Position numbers and translations under genes: made by a program. The notes under the pieces were generated by a model. That model was not told where the DNA came from. It did no database searches and saw only the letters and a list, made by a program, of their open reading frames with translations. A DNA stretch of 11,785 nucleotides from Ruminococcus sp. (GTDB lineage: Bacteria > Bacillota > Clostridia > Oscillospirales > Ruminococcaceae): assembly GCA_023667165.1 (NCBI GenBank), contig JAMPAO010000084.1, positions 1 through 11,785 on the forward strand. The letters are read 5' to 3'. Of this stretch, positions 1 to 7,325 are shown piece by piece. The stretch's first letter is position 1. The number at the start of each line of letters is the position of its first letter.

Positions 1-177
1 AAACCACATAATAGGCGCTGTTATTCTGCCAATAATGTGAAGACACCACACCCACAATATATGTTGACATCCCGGAAACAGAAGCCAGACAGTATGGTCT
101 ATTGTCATTGCGATAATGGCAATAAACTTTATTTGATTTGAATTTAATCCGTCCTTTTTTTCAATTGAATTATCCAT
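1..177 (-). CDS. TraX family membrane protein, N-terminal part (runs off left edge)
   Basis: The minus strand from 177 encodes 59 residues before the window ends. After a short polar N-terminus comes a hydrophobic stretch with KFIAIIAMTIDH, then a W/F-rich membrane segment and IIGRITAPIMWF. The pattern of an IAxxxMxIDH helix followed by R-I-x-A/F-P is what I know from the TraX family (PF05857). TraX is an integral membrane protein; the F-plasmid member acetylates the N-terminus of pilin, and chromosomal homologues in Firmicutes have no settled role. The chosen ATG at 177 has GGTGAAGGA directly against it, an unusually tight spacing. An in-frame TTG at 189 with GAAGAG upstream is an alternative start. 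A near-consensus promoter lies upstream at 236-264. The gene is divergent from the two-component operon. The family call is from memory of the motif; only the first membrane segments are visible. Confidence 0.72.
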   Translation of the reverse strand, partial: MDNSIEKKDGLNSNQIKFIAIIAMTIDHTVWLLFPGCQHILWVWCLHIIGRITAPIMWF

Positions 178-235
178 TCCTTCACCCAATCTTATCTCTT
201 CAAATTACAATTTATCAAGTACCCCGATAATGTAA

Positions 236-264
236 ATTATACCACAACCAAAGAAAACAGTCAA
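236..264 (-). promoter_or_regulatory. Sigma-A promoter for the TraX-like gene
   Basis: On the minus strand a TTGACT -35 (plus 259-264) and a TATAAT -10 (plus 236-241) are separated by exactly 17 bp. The predicted transcription start is near 229, giving a leader of roughly 50 nt before the ATG at 177. It is arranged back-to-back with the promoter at 322-350, with 57 bp between the two -35 elements. Confidence 0.8.
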
Positions 265-321
265 TGCTTATTCCCGACATAACAGTAGTTACCATAAAAA
301 AGCCACGTTCGGAAAATACAT

Positions 322-350
322 TTGACAGCGGGGAGTATTTATGCTATAAT
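322..350 (+). promoter_or_regulatory. Consensus sigma-A promoter for the two-component operon
   Basis: A perfect TTGACA (322-327) and a perfect TATAAT (345-350) are separated by 17 bp. The predicted start site is near 357, giving an untranslated leader of about 80 nt. The promoter lies downstream of an upstream in-frame ATG at 264, which therefore cannot be the start of the response regulator. A promoter this close to consensus suggests substantial basal expression of the regulator and kinase. Confidence 0.88.
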
Positions 351-437
351 GTAAGCGAAAATACTGTAAATGTCTATGATCCCGATAACGATGAATATAC
401 GGGAAAAAGGAGCAGGCGTAAAGGAGCGGGGATTATA

Positions 438-1136
438 ATGAAAGCGGCGGTCTGCGAGGACGAAAAGGATTTTGCACAGCGTCTTTCCGCTCTTGCAAGG
501 GAGCTTTTAAGGGAGCATTCTCCGGAAACGGAGCTTTTTTCAGACGGCAGAGAGCTTTTGGAGGCTGTGCTGTCGGGTGAAAAATTCGACCTGATGTTTA
601 TCGACTTAAATCTTGAAAACAGCGACGGCATGGAAACCGCCGCACGGATCCGCGATGTTGACAAGGCAGTCCCCATAGTTTTTGTTACGGGTATAGAAGA
701 CCGTGCGGCGGAGGGGTATTCCGTGGCGGCGTTCGATTACATTTTTAAGGGAGAGCTGGAAAATAAGCTGCCCGCGGTAATGGAACGCCTTTGCGGGGAG
801 TATTTCCGCAAGCCGCTTGCGGTTACGGGTACGGATAATATTACCCGAACTCTTTCTCCCTCGGAGCTGCTCTTTGTGGAATCAGACGGCAGAGGCACTC
901 TTTGGCATACTTCGGAGGAGAAAATAAAGTCATCCGTACCTATAAACAAAGCGGCGTCAATGCTGCCGCAGGACGGCTTTGTTCAAATATACCGATCCGT
1001 CTATGTTAATATAAGCGGAATAAAACGCTTGGGCGGCGATACGGCTGAGCTTTCTGACGGCACCGTGCTGCCTCTCAGCCGCCGCAGGCGCAGGGAAACG
1101 GTCGCCGCTCTTATGCGCTCTATGAGGAACATCTGA
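438..1136 (+). CDS. LytTR-family response regulator
   Basis: This 232-residue transcription factor has an N-terminal receiver domain (about 1-115) and a C-terminal LytTR DNA-binding domain (about 125-228). Receiver residues are visible: acidic pocket E7/D8/E9, phospho-acceptor D56 in FIDLNL, T84 in FVTG and K104 in YIFK. The LytTR part has the family signature VQIYRSVYVNISGIKRL (about 182-198). LytTR/AgrA-type regulators bind pairs of 9-bp direct repeats upstream of -35 elements. The start at 438 is chosen because AAAGGAG (420-426) precedes it and because the frame's other ATG (264) is upstream of the promoter. The stop codon abuts the ATG of the partner kinase, so the two are co-transcribed and probably translationally coupled. 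Likely target: the ABC operon starting at 3080, which has matching repeats. The specific regulon is inference. Confidence 0.93.
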   Translation: MKAAVCEDEKDFAQRLSALARELLREHSPETELFSDGRELLEAVLSGEKFDLMFIDLNLENSDGMETAARIRDVDKAVPIVFVTGIEDRAAEGYSVAAFDYIFKGELENKLPAVMERLCGEYFRKPLAVTGTDNITRTLSPSELLFVESDGRGTLWHTSEEKIKSSVPINKAASMLPQDGFVQIYRSVYVNISGIKRLGGDTAELSDGTVLPLSRRRRRETVAALMRSMRNI

Positions 1137-2948
1137 ATGAAAAAAAGCTATTTGATATATCTTATATGCGTGATAATTTCCGCATTGGCGCTAAACGGGA
1201 TCATTGTCAGTGCGGCATATTCCTCCGTGCAGTATTTTTCCGAGGGAAATGTGATACTTGAAACAGGGGCGGTAAAGGCTGCCGACGCTGCCGCGGAAAA
1301 ATATTCCTATGAGGATTATCCGAGGCTCCTTGACAGCGTCCGTGAGGAGATAGGGAAAATAAAAAGCGCACAGGTTGCAAGAGAGCTTCTGTCGGGCGAT
1401 TTTTCGGCGTATCTTCAGGCGGGCGCATATACCGACTCCGACAGAATGCAGTGGGCGGAGGAAACATCGGAAAAGATCGGTCTTACCGATGAGCAGATAA
1501 AAGCCAAAAGGTTCGCTTTGGAATATTCCGCCGCGCGTATCGAATATGCGCTCGGCTTTGACGGATTTTCCGAAAGGGTTCGCAGCAATGCGGAGAATAT
1601 AATTTCAGCATCCTTTATATCGAAAGACAGCTTTGCCTACAGGAACGCCGTGAAAACAGGCAGGGATTTTTACAGTCTGGGAAACGTTAAGCTGTCTGCG
1701 GCGGGAGATATGGGGATCAGGCGGCTTTTCGACGACAGAGCGACCGATCTTGCGGTCATGCTTGCTGCTGCGGCGGCAGCGGCGGTATTATGCCTTAATT
1801 TTAAAGCCGAGCCTATGCTGATCGTGAAAAAAACGGCTCTTTCCGCAGTGCCTCCCGCAGTTTCCGTTTTGATTTCGGCGTGTTATTTTTTCAACATCGC
1901 CGCCTCGGAACGCTTTTTCGGGACAGGTTCTCTTTCCAGATCGGTCCAGTCCTCAAGGGAGTTCCTTTCATGCGCATATCTGCTTAATATGGGAGCTCTT
2001 ATAGGCATAAGGATCCTTTTCAAGATATTTTTTATCCTGATAATTTTTCTTGTGGCATCCGGCGTTATTTTGAGCGGCAAAAGACTTACGGCGGCGGCAG
2101 CGGCGGGGATATTCCTATGTCAGCTTTATATGTATGAGTTCACGGATCTGCCCCGTTCGGCAAACGTTTTTTCCGCTCTTTCAAGCGAAAGGATATTCGG
2201 CGTATACGAAAACATAAATATCATGGGAAATGCCGTAAGCAGCGTTAATGTTTTTATCGCTTTCATGATGCTTTGCCTGACGGCGGCATGGATATTCTAC
2301 CGCAGGCAGGCGGGTAGATTTGCGGAAAAAGCAGTGGAGGAGAAAGAGCGGAGATATTACAGCGAAATATGCCGCAGACAGGAGGAAGCAAGGCAGCTTC
2401 GTCATGATATAGGCAATCATCTGCGCGCGCTTTCCGCCCTTATGGGCAGCGGAGATTACGAAGCGGCAAAAGGGTATTTGCGGGAGCTTTCCGGAGAGGT
2501 GTACGGAAGCAATATTCCGACGCTGCTGTCAAGAGCCGTTCCCGACGCGCTTATCTTCAGCAAGACCGAAAGAGCGGAAAAAGAGGGGATAAGGGTCGTA
2601 CTCGGACTTTACGCGGACTGCGGCGGTATTTCCGACATTGATCTTTGCAGTATTTTCGGAAATCTCCTTGATAATGCAATAGAGGGAATGGCGTCGGATA
2701 TCCCTCCCGAAAAAAGGATAATACGTCTGACCGCCCGCCGCAGACACAGCCTGATATGCATCGTCTGCGAAAACCCCTGTAATGAGGCGGGGATAAACAA
2801 AAATTTCGAAACGACCAAAAGCGACGCTAAATACCATGGCTTCGGACTCAGGCGCATTGAAAATATCGCCGGGAAATACGGAGGAGGTATAGAAATATCG
2901 GTTAAGGACGGTAAGTTTACCGTTACCGTTTTAATATCCGTTTCATAA
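1137..2948 (+). CDS. GHKL sensor histidine kinase with permease-like membrane domain
   Basis: A 603-residue membrane kinase, partner of the LytTR regulator directly upstream (its ATG follows that TGA; GAGGA at 1124-1128 is the SD). Domains: TM1 at about 6-28; an extracellular, largely helical domain at about 29-203; about five further TM segments (204-222, 232-254, 278-310, 314-333, 362-388); a short linker helix; then the kinase. The H-box RQLRHDIGNHLRAL carries the likely phospho-acceptor H423. The N-box is FGNLLDNAIEG (N509/N513) and the G-box includes HGFGLRRIENIAGKYGG (567-583). This is the HPK10-like GHKL type (AgrC/VirS class) that phosphorylates LytTR regulators. Its input half differs from the plain 6-TM AgrC sensor: order and sequence match the N-terminal half of the ABC-2 permease at 5234-7219. 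The ligand is unknown. Confidence 0.92.
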   Translation: MKKSYLIYLICVIISALALNGIIVSAAYSSVQYFSEGNVILETGAVKAADAAAEKYSYEDYPRLLDSVREEIGKIKSAQVARELLSGDFSAYLQAGAYTDSDRMQWAEETSEKIGLTDEQIKAKRFALEYSAARIEYALGFDGFSERVRSNAENIISASFISKDSFAYRNAVKTGRDFYSLGNVKLSAAGDMGIRRLFDDRATDLAVMLAAAAAAAVLCLNFKAEPMLIVKKTALSAVPPAVSVLISACYFFNIAASERFFGTGSLSRSVQSSREFLSCAYLLNMGALIGIRILFKIFFILIIFLVASGVILSGKRLTAAAAAGIFLCQLYMYEFTDLPRSANVFSALSSERIFGVYENINIMGNAVSSVNVFIAFMMLCLTAAWIFYRRQAGRFAEKAVEEKERRYYSEICRRQEEARQLRHDIGNHLRALSALMGSGDYEAAKGYLRELSGEVYGSNIPTLLSRAVPDALIFSKTERAEKEGIRVVLGLYADCGGISDIDLCSIFGNLLDNAIEGMASDIPPEKRIIRLTARRRHSLICIVCENPCNEAGINKNFETTKSDAKYHGFGLRRIENIAGKYGGGIEISVKDGKFTVTVLISVS

Positions 2949-2950
2949 AA

Positions 2951-2986
2951 CGACCGCTTCTGCGTAAATTTCGACCGCTTTTACGC
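2951..2986 (+). promoter_or_regulatory. Candidate LytTR (AgrA/VirR-like) binding site: two direct repeats
   Basis: CGACCGCTT occurs at 2951-2959 and again at 2972-2980, so the copies are 21 bp apart start to start with a 12-bp spacer. The similarity runs on: CGACCGCTT[C/T]T[G/A]CG in both copies. LytTR regulators such as AgrA bind 9-bp direct repeats with a 12-bp spacer, and the clostridial VirR box pair (CCCAGTTNTNCAC-like) has comparable TTNTNC content. The second copy lies in the loop of the terminator, so stem complementarity does not explain it. The pair ends about 7-12 bp before the -35 of the downstream promoter, where an activator would sit. Binding by the regulator at 438-1136 is inference. 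Confidence 0.55.
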
Positions 2987-3004
2987 AGGCGGTTGATTTT
3001 TTTT
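2951..3004 (+). terminator. Intrinsic terminator of the two-component operon
   Basis: The arms are ACCGC (2953-2957) plus CTGCGTAAA (2960-2968), and TTTACGCAG (2980-2988) plus GCGGT (2989-2993). They pair over 14 bp with only a two-base bulge (2958-2959) around an 11-nt loop. A run of eight T follows at 2997-3004. It starts three bases after the kinase stop codon. A shorter alternative hairpin is possible because the loop holds a second ACCGC (2974-2978) that could compete for GCGGT. Confidence 0.85.
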
Positions 3005-3020
3005 ACCGTATTGTTATAAT
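2993..3020 (+). promoter_or_regulatory. Promoter for the lipoprotein-ABC operon
   Basis: TTGATT (2993-2998) and a perfect TATAAT (3015-3020) are separated by 16 bp. The -35 is imperfect and overlaps the terminator's T-run, which fits a promoter that needs an activator bound at the repeats just upstream. The start site would be near 3027. The leader contains a small ACGGC/GCCGT inverted repeat (about 3033-3052) before the SD. Confidence 0.65.
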
Positions 3021-3079
3021 AATATCAACGGGACGGCTGTTTTGACTGCCGTGCTGTCTTAAGAAAGGAGTAAACGTTT

Positions 3080-4327
3080 ATGAAAAGAACAAGCCTTATA
3101 AAGGTGCTGCTGTTATCCGCTTGGGTTTTATGCTCCTGCGGAAAGACGGCTGACAGTCTGCCGGAGGATAACCCCGCAAATCACTGGACAAGCCCGGTTA
3201 TGGAAACGGACAAAGGTTATTTCAGCAACGGCAGATATATGTATCTTAGGTATTACGAGAAGAACTCCGGAAATGAGCTTTTCCTCTGCGCAAAACCCGA
3301 ATGTATGCATGAGGGAGGCGACGGCTGCACCGCCACATACATGAGCCTGAAGGTCGTAAACACTTTGATGTACGACGGCTCGATTTATATTTATACCGTA
3401 AGCGGCGAGAACGATACCGTTTCCTTTTCTCTCTACAAAGCTGCTGCCGACGGTTCGTCCGTAACCAAAGTGGGCGACGCCTTTACGGTGGAAAATTCCG
3501 CGGGAGAAACCTATGACTATTCGAACGAAGGCTTTATCATTCACAAGGGTTTTGCCTATCTGCCATATCACCTTAACATGGGGGACAGTACCTTCGGCTT
3601 TGCGGGAAGCGGACTTGTCAAAATGGATATCTCCTCGGGGAAGACGGAAACTATAGTCAGCGGAGAGAATTATTTTTCCCCCTATCCCTTAGAGCTTCAA
3701 GGCAGCGGAGATAAGGTCTATTTCAGATGGAGCGATACCGTTGCGCATACAAGCGAAACGAGATCCTATGATATAAACACTGGCGAAATAAAGCAGTGTA
3801 TGTATTTTCAGGCTGCCGGAAAGGACAGCTTTTATTCCGCTGCCGCATATGATGACGGAACGTACGGACTGTGGGCGTTCCCCAAGGATATCGACGTTTC
3901 CGGCGACCCCGAGCATATTTATGAGGAAATGGAGCTTGTCATAGAAAAATTCGAGGGATATCCCCGGGATGTGATGTACTGCGACGGAAAACTCGTTATC
4001 ATATTTGACGGCAAGATCGAGGTATATGACGAAAGCGGCGGATTTCTTGGAAAAATAGATATTGATCCTCTTAAAGAGGGGTACGAAGATCATATCCAAA
4101 AACAGATTATTTTCAGCTTTGCCGTCCTTAATGACAGACTGTATGCAAAGGCGTCGAATTTTTCCATAAACGATCCTGTTGACAGCAGGATATATTCGGC
4201 GGATATGAATGATCTTGGCGGCGGCTGGACAAAGGCGTATGAGATCAGGGAGGCTTATATCATTGACAACGAACGGGGATCGGATTATATATATTCCGCC
4301 GCTTTCGCAAATGAAATCATACGTTAA
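3080..4327 (+). CDS. Putative propeller-like lipoprotein with a Cys/His cluster
   Basis: A 415-residue exported protein. The N-terminus has a KR charge pair, a hydrophobic stretch (about 5-17) and a lipobox-like LCSC, so Cys20 is the likely lipidated residue and the protein would be anchored on the outer face of the membrane. The body is rich in short beta repeats of the type SGENYFSPYPL / GDKVYFRW / DGKLVIIFDGKIEVYD, as in beta-propeller proteins of the DUF5050-like group common in Clostridia. Near the N-terminus is C70-x4-C75-x-H77-x5-C83 (LCAKPECMH...GC), a cluster I associate with these lipoproteins; its function is unknown. AGAAAGGAG (3062-3070) is the SD. It is first in the operon with an ABC ATPase and permease (40-bp gap), so an accessory or ligand-binding role is plausible. 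I cannot name the ligand. Confidence 0.8.
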   Translation: MKRTSLIKVLLLSAWVLCSCGKTADSLPEDNPANHWTSPVMETDKGYFSNGRYMYLRYYEKNSGNELFLCAKPECMHEGGDGCTATYMSLKVVNTLMYDGSIYIYTVSGENDTVSFSLYKAAADGSSVTKVGDAFTVENSAGETYDYSNEGFIIHKGFAYLPYHLNMGDSTFGFAGSGLVKMDISSGKTETIVSGENYFSPYPLELQGSGDKVYFRWSDTVAHTSETRSYDINTGEIKQCMYFQAAGKDSFYSAAAYDDGTYGLWAFPKDIDVSGDPEHIYEEMELVIEKFEGYPRDVMYCDGKLVIIFDGKIEVYDESGGFLGKIDIDPLKEGYEDHIQKQIIFSFAVLNDRLYAKASNFSINDPVDSRIYSADMNDLGGGWTKAYEIREAYIIDNERGSDYIYSAAFANEIIR

Positions 4328-4367
4328 AGCGCCGTAATACAAAAGTCAAAGGATAGGAGAGGAGAAA

Positions 4368-5237
4368 ATGTCCGAACTTGAAATAAAAAGCCTTACCAAA
4401 AGATACGGTAAAAAAACCGTTCTCGATAATATAAATCTCTATCTTGACAAAGGCGTTTACGGACTGCTGGGAGCGAACGGAGCGGGGAAATCCACGCTTC
4501 TCAAGCTCCTTACGGATAACATAAAGCGCACCGAGGGGGAGATACTTTGGAATCAAAAGGAGATACTGGACATGGGAGGGTCGTACAGAAAAAATATCGG
4601 CTACGCTCCTCAGGTGCAGGGACTTCTCGAGGACTTTACCGCAGGGCAGTTCATGCGCTACATAGGCGCGTTAAAGGGCATGAAACGCAAGGACATAAAG
4701 GAGCAGAGCGGAGATCTTTTGGAGCTTGTGGGACTGTACGGCTTTGCCCATAAGCCGTTAGGCTCGTTTTCGGGAGGCATGAAGCAGCGGGTAATGCTGG
4801 CGGCGGCAATGCTGGGCGATCCGTCCATACTTATACTGGACGAGCCTACATCGGGACTTGATCCCGAGGAAAGGATACGTTTGCGCAACCATATTGCCCG
4901 TATCGCCGACAATAAAATAATCCTTCTTGCCACCCACGTTATGAGCGACATAGAGTGTATCGCCCAAAGAGTGATATTTCTTAAAAGAGGCAGGCTCATC
5001 AGGTTCAGTACCCCACATGAGCTTACGGAGGAGATAAGGGAAAAGGTGGGAGAGATAAACGGCAGCGCGGAGGATATGGCGGAGCTTATGAAACGTTTCG
5101 GAAAGGGTCAGATGATACGCCGAAAGGACGGCTTTACTTTTCGCATTGCGGAGGAGGAAATACCCGACAGCTTTTCTCACGCCGATAATATCACCCTGGA
5201 GGACGTGTATCTTTTTTATGCGGAGGGAAGAGAATGA
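4368..5237 (+). CDS. ABC transporter ATP-binding protein
   Basis: A 289-residue cytoplasmic ATPase with all expected motifs: Walker A GANGAGKST (K41), Q-loop Q82 in GYAPQ, signature FSGGMKQR (S135-M138), Walker B ILILDEP (D158/E159) and H-loop H190 in LLATH. The C-terminal tail of about 75 residues after the H-loop is typical of ABC-2-type export or immunity ATPases. GGAGAGGAG (4356-4364) gives a strong SD. The stop overlaps the permease start by 4 bp (ATGA at 5234-5237), implying coupled translation and a stable ATPase-permease pair. Regulation by a neighbouring two-component system is common for ABC systems that sense or expel peptides and antibiotics. The substrate here is not evident from the sequence. 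Confidence 0.95.
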   Translation: MSELEIKSLTKRYGKKTVLDNINLYLDKGVYGLLGANGAGKSTLLKLLTDNIKRTEGEILWNQKEILDMGGSYRKNIGYAPQVQGLLEDFTAGQFMRYIGALKGMKRKDIKEQSGDLLELVGLYGFAHKPLGSFSGGMKQRVMLAAAMLGDPSILILDEPTSGLDPEERIRLRNHIARIADNKIILLATHVMSDIECIAQRVIFLKRGRLIRFSTPHELTEEIREKVGEINGSAEDMAELMKRFGKGQMIRRKDGFTFRIAEEEIPDSFSHADNITLEDVYLFYAEGRE

Positions 5238-7219
5238 ACGAGCTGAAAAGAGTGTGCAGCAAAAAAAATATAGTCCTTATGGCGATCGTTGCCGTCTTAA
5301 ATCTTTCTCTTTTTTACCTAAGCTGCGACGACAATCTTAGCATCACCCTCCAAGGAGAGGAGCTGGAAAGCTACATAGCGTCCTATCCCGATTTTATAAA
5401 ATATACCTACGAGCAAAGCAGGCTCCAGCTTATCCTCGGAGAAAAGGACGGCTTTACCGAGGCAAGCATTATAAAGACCGCCGAGGATTACGGCAGACTT
5501 GAAAATATTACCCTGACCCTAAGCGATAACAGAGGTATAAATCTGCTGTCGGATCATTTCCTGTCGGACATATTTCTGGGCGCAGTTGTTTTCATAGCGG
5601 TATTTTCCCTGTCGGACGTCAGAAGAAAAGGTCTTTTGCCGGTGGTAAGAAGTACCTTCAGAGGGAGAACGCCGCTGTTCCTAAAAGGCGTGCTGACGGT
5701 CTTTGCGGCGGCGATAGGAGGAGCGGTCCTGATATACGGAGGAAATTTTCTTGTCATAATCCTGCGCTACGGCGTCCCCGATATGCAAATGCAGATACAG
5801 TCCGTACCCGAGTTTAAGCTCTGTCCCTTTGATATAAAATCGGGGGAGTATCTTCTTCTGATGTACCTTATAAAGACTTTCGGCATAGCCTCGGCGGGTG
5901 CGGCTTTCTATGCGCTGTCCTATGCGGGTACGGGTCTGACATACGCCGCATCCTCGGTATTTGCAGCCTTTGAGCTTGCCGCAAGCAGGATCCCCGCGGT
6001 TTCCGAGTATAATTTTTTCGGTATATTCAATATCTTCTCCCTTATCCGCTCAAAGGAGCTTTTTTCCCGCTACTGCAACATAAACATTTTAGGACGTCCC
6101 GTAACGGCAGTGCGGGTAAGTCTTTTTTTCGGCGGCGTGCTTCTTGTCCTTTCATTGGCGGCGGGAATATTTTTCAACGAGATAGTATATGCCGACGGAC
6201 TTTTCGGAGAAGAAAATTTTTTTGAAAGGATAAAAAGATATGCCGAAAAGCACGGCAGATGCCGTTCTCTTTTTTCATGGGAAATATATAAGCTTGTCTT
6301 TAAGCAGAAAGGGGGGATAATCGTTTTGCTTATGTTCGGGGCAATGCTTTTCCAGTCGGCGCAGTATGATTATTTTTACCCCATCGATCCTTATGAATTT
6401 GAATGGTACGCAAAGTACGAGGGAGATATAACCGAAAAGACTCTTACGGATATGACAAAGGAGAAAGACCGGCTGGAAAATTTCATAGACAGACTTAACA
6501 ATTCTCTTGAAAAGCTGCTGGCGCAGGAAAGCTATGATCCGAGAGAGCTTGGCAGAATACTTTCCTATCTTGAAGAGGCGACCGCACAGCTAAACGAACT
6601 GACGCCTCTCCTTGACAACGTAAAAAGCGCAATGGAATATACCGCCCGCACGGGAAATACTCTTATGCTCATAAAGCCGTACGCTTACGAGCTGCTTTTT
6701 GTCCGCGATGAAAAGACCGTCAGCCGTGCCGCCCTGATAATTCTTGCGGGGATAATATTTGCGGTATCCGGAACGTATTCGGCAGACGGCAGGGAAGATA
6801 TACGCGCAATAACGAGAGCCACCCTTAAGGGGAGGATAAGACTTGACATATGCAAGATATTTTCCGTGATGATCCTCTGCGCCCTTTTGTGTCTGTCGGT
6901 GCATTCTGTGCAGCTTATAAAAATAAACGGAGCTTTGGGTTTTGAGTTTCCCGACGCTCCCGTGCAGAGCCTTGAATTTATGCGGGATTTCGAGCCGTAT
7001 ATCAGCATATCGAGCTACATTTTTCTGATGATGTGCGCCCGCACTGCGGCGGCGTTCGGCGCGGCGGGAGTAATACTTATTATCGGCAGAGCGGCGGCGG
7101 ACAGATCGAAAACCATAGGCATATCCGCCTTTGTGTCGGCTTTGTCGGTGTTCTGCGGTCTGGGATTTGGCAGTGATATAATAAATATACTCTTCCTTCT
7201 CGGTGTGCGGAAATTGTAA
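5234..7219 (+). CDS. ABC-2-type permease with two halves and extracellular helical domains
   Basis: A 661-residue integral membrane protein, partner of the ATPase it overlaps (SD GGAGGG at 5222-5227). It seems to contain two related halves. Half 1 (about 1-335): TM1 at 12-30, an extracellular segment at 31-107, then TM segments near 108-127, 150-178, 206-250 and 296-315. Half 2 (about 345-661): TM at 360-377, an extracellular segment at 378-494 with heptad-like leucines (about 403-465, probable coiled coil), then TMs at 495-515, 537-557, 592-618 and 627-655. Each half has one TM, an external domain and a TM bundle, so one polypeptide may supply both halves of the channel. The same layout occurs in the kinase at 1137-2948. 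The specific family and substrate are not recognised. Confidence 0.85.
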   Translation: MNELKRVCSKKNIVLMAIVAVLNLSLFYLSCDDNLSITLQGEELESYIASYPDFIKYTYEQSRLQLILGEKDGFTEASIIKTAEDYGRLENITLTLSDNRGINLLSDHFLSDIFLGAVVFIAVFSLSDVRRKGLLPVVRSTFRGRTPLFLKGVLTVFAAAIGGAVLIYGGNFLVIILRYGVPDMQMQIQSVPEFKLCPFDIKSGEYLLLMYLIKTFGIASAGAAFYALSYAGTGLTYAASSVFAAFELAASRIPAVSEYNFFGIFNIFSLIRSKELFSRYCNINILGRPVTAVRVSLFFGGVLLVLSLAAGIFFNEIVYADGLFGEENFFERIKRYAEKHGRCRSLFSWEIYKLVFKQKGGIIVLLMFGAMLFQSAQYDYFYPIDPYEFEWYAKYEGDITEKTLTDMTKEKDRLENFIDRLNNSLEKLLAQESYDPRELGRILSYLEEATAQLNELTPLLDNVKSAMEYTARTGNTLMLIKPYAYELLFVRDEKTVSRAALIILAGIIFAVSGTYSADGREDIRAITRATLKGRIRLDICKIFSVMILCALLCLSVHSVQLIKINGALGFEFPDAPVQSLEFMRDFEPYISISSYIFLMMCARTAAAFGAAGVILIIGRAAADRSKTIGISAFVSALSVFCGLGFGSDIINILFLLGVRKL

Positions 7220-7325
7220 TGGAGCAAAGTGCAAGAACCCATACCAATAGGTTCAACGCACGTCTTTTCGGCAAAATCTTGCCGAAAAGACGTGCGCATA
7301 TTTCTTAAGAACAGGTTCTTAAACT
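7220..7325. terminator. Convergent intergenic region with strong inverted repeats
   Basis: Between the two convergent operons are three inverted repeats. GAACC (7235-7239) pairs with GGTTC (7250-7254). A perfect 17-bp stem, 7258-7274 with 7279-7295, encloses a 4-nt AATC loop. TTAAGAAC (7305-7312) pairs with GTTCTTAA (7315-7322). The 17-bp stem is the likely bidirectional terminator. Its downstream T-tract is weak on the plus strand (ATATTTCTT) and absent on the minus strand, so stem stability must do most of the work. No gene is seen here. Confidence 0.75.

Noticed and set aside
256..290. ACAGT-containing repeats (257-265 and 282-290) as AgrA-like sites for autoregulation
   Set aside because: They are 25 bp apart rather than about 21, and only the first five bases agree.
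264..437. N-terminal extension of the response regulator from an ATG at 264
   Set aside because: The consensus promoter at 322-350 lies inside it, the extra residues are not receiver-like, and a good SD precedes the ATG at 438.
2951..2993. Riboswitch or attenuator at the end of the kinase gene, suggested by two competing hairpins
   Set aside because: It lies at the end of an operon before a new promoter; direct repeats of a protein-binding site explain the duplication better.
3689..4342. 217-codon open frame on the minus strand inside the lipoprotein gene
   Set aside because: Antisense shadow of a well-supported gene, with no SD or promoter and no recognisable domain.
6590..7234. 214-codon minus-strand frame over the permease C-terminus
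   Set aside because: Antisense shadow; composition is arginine/tyrosine-rich as expected from reversed membrane-protein codons.
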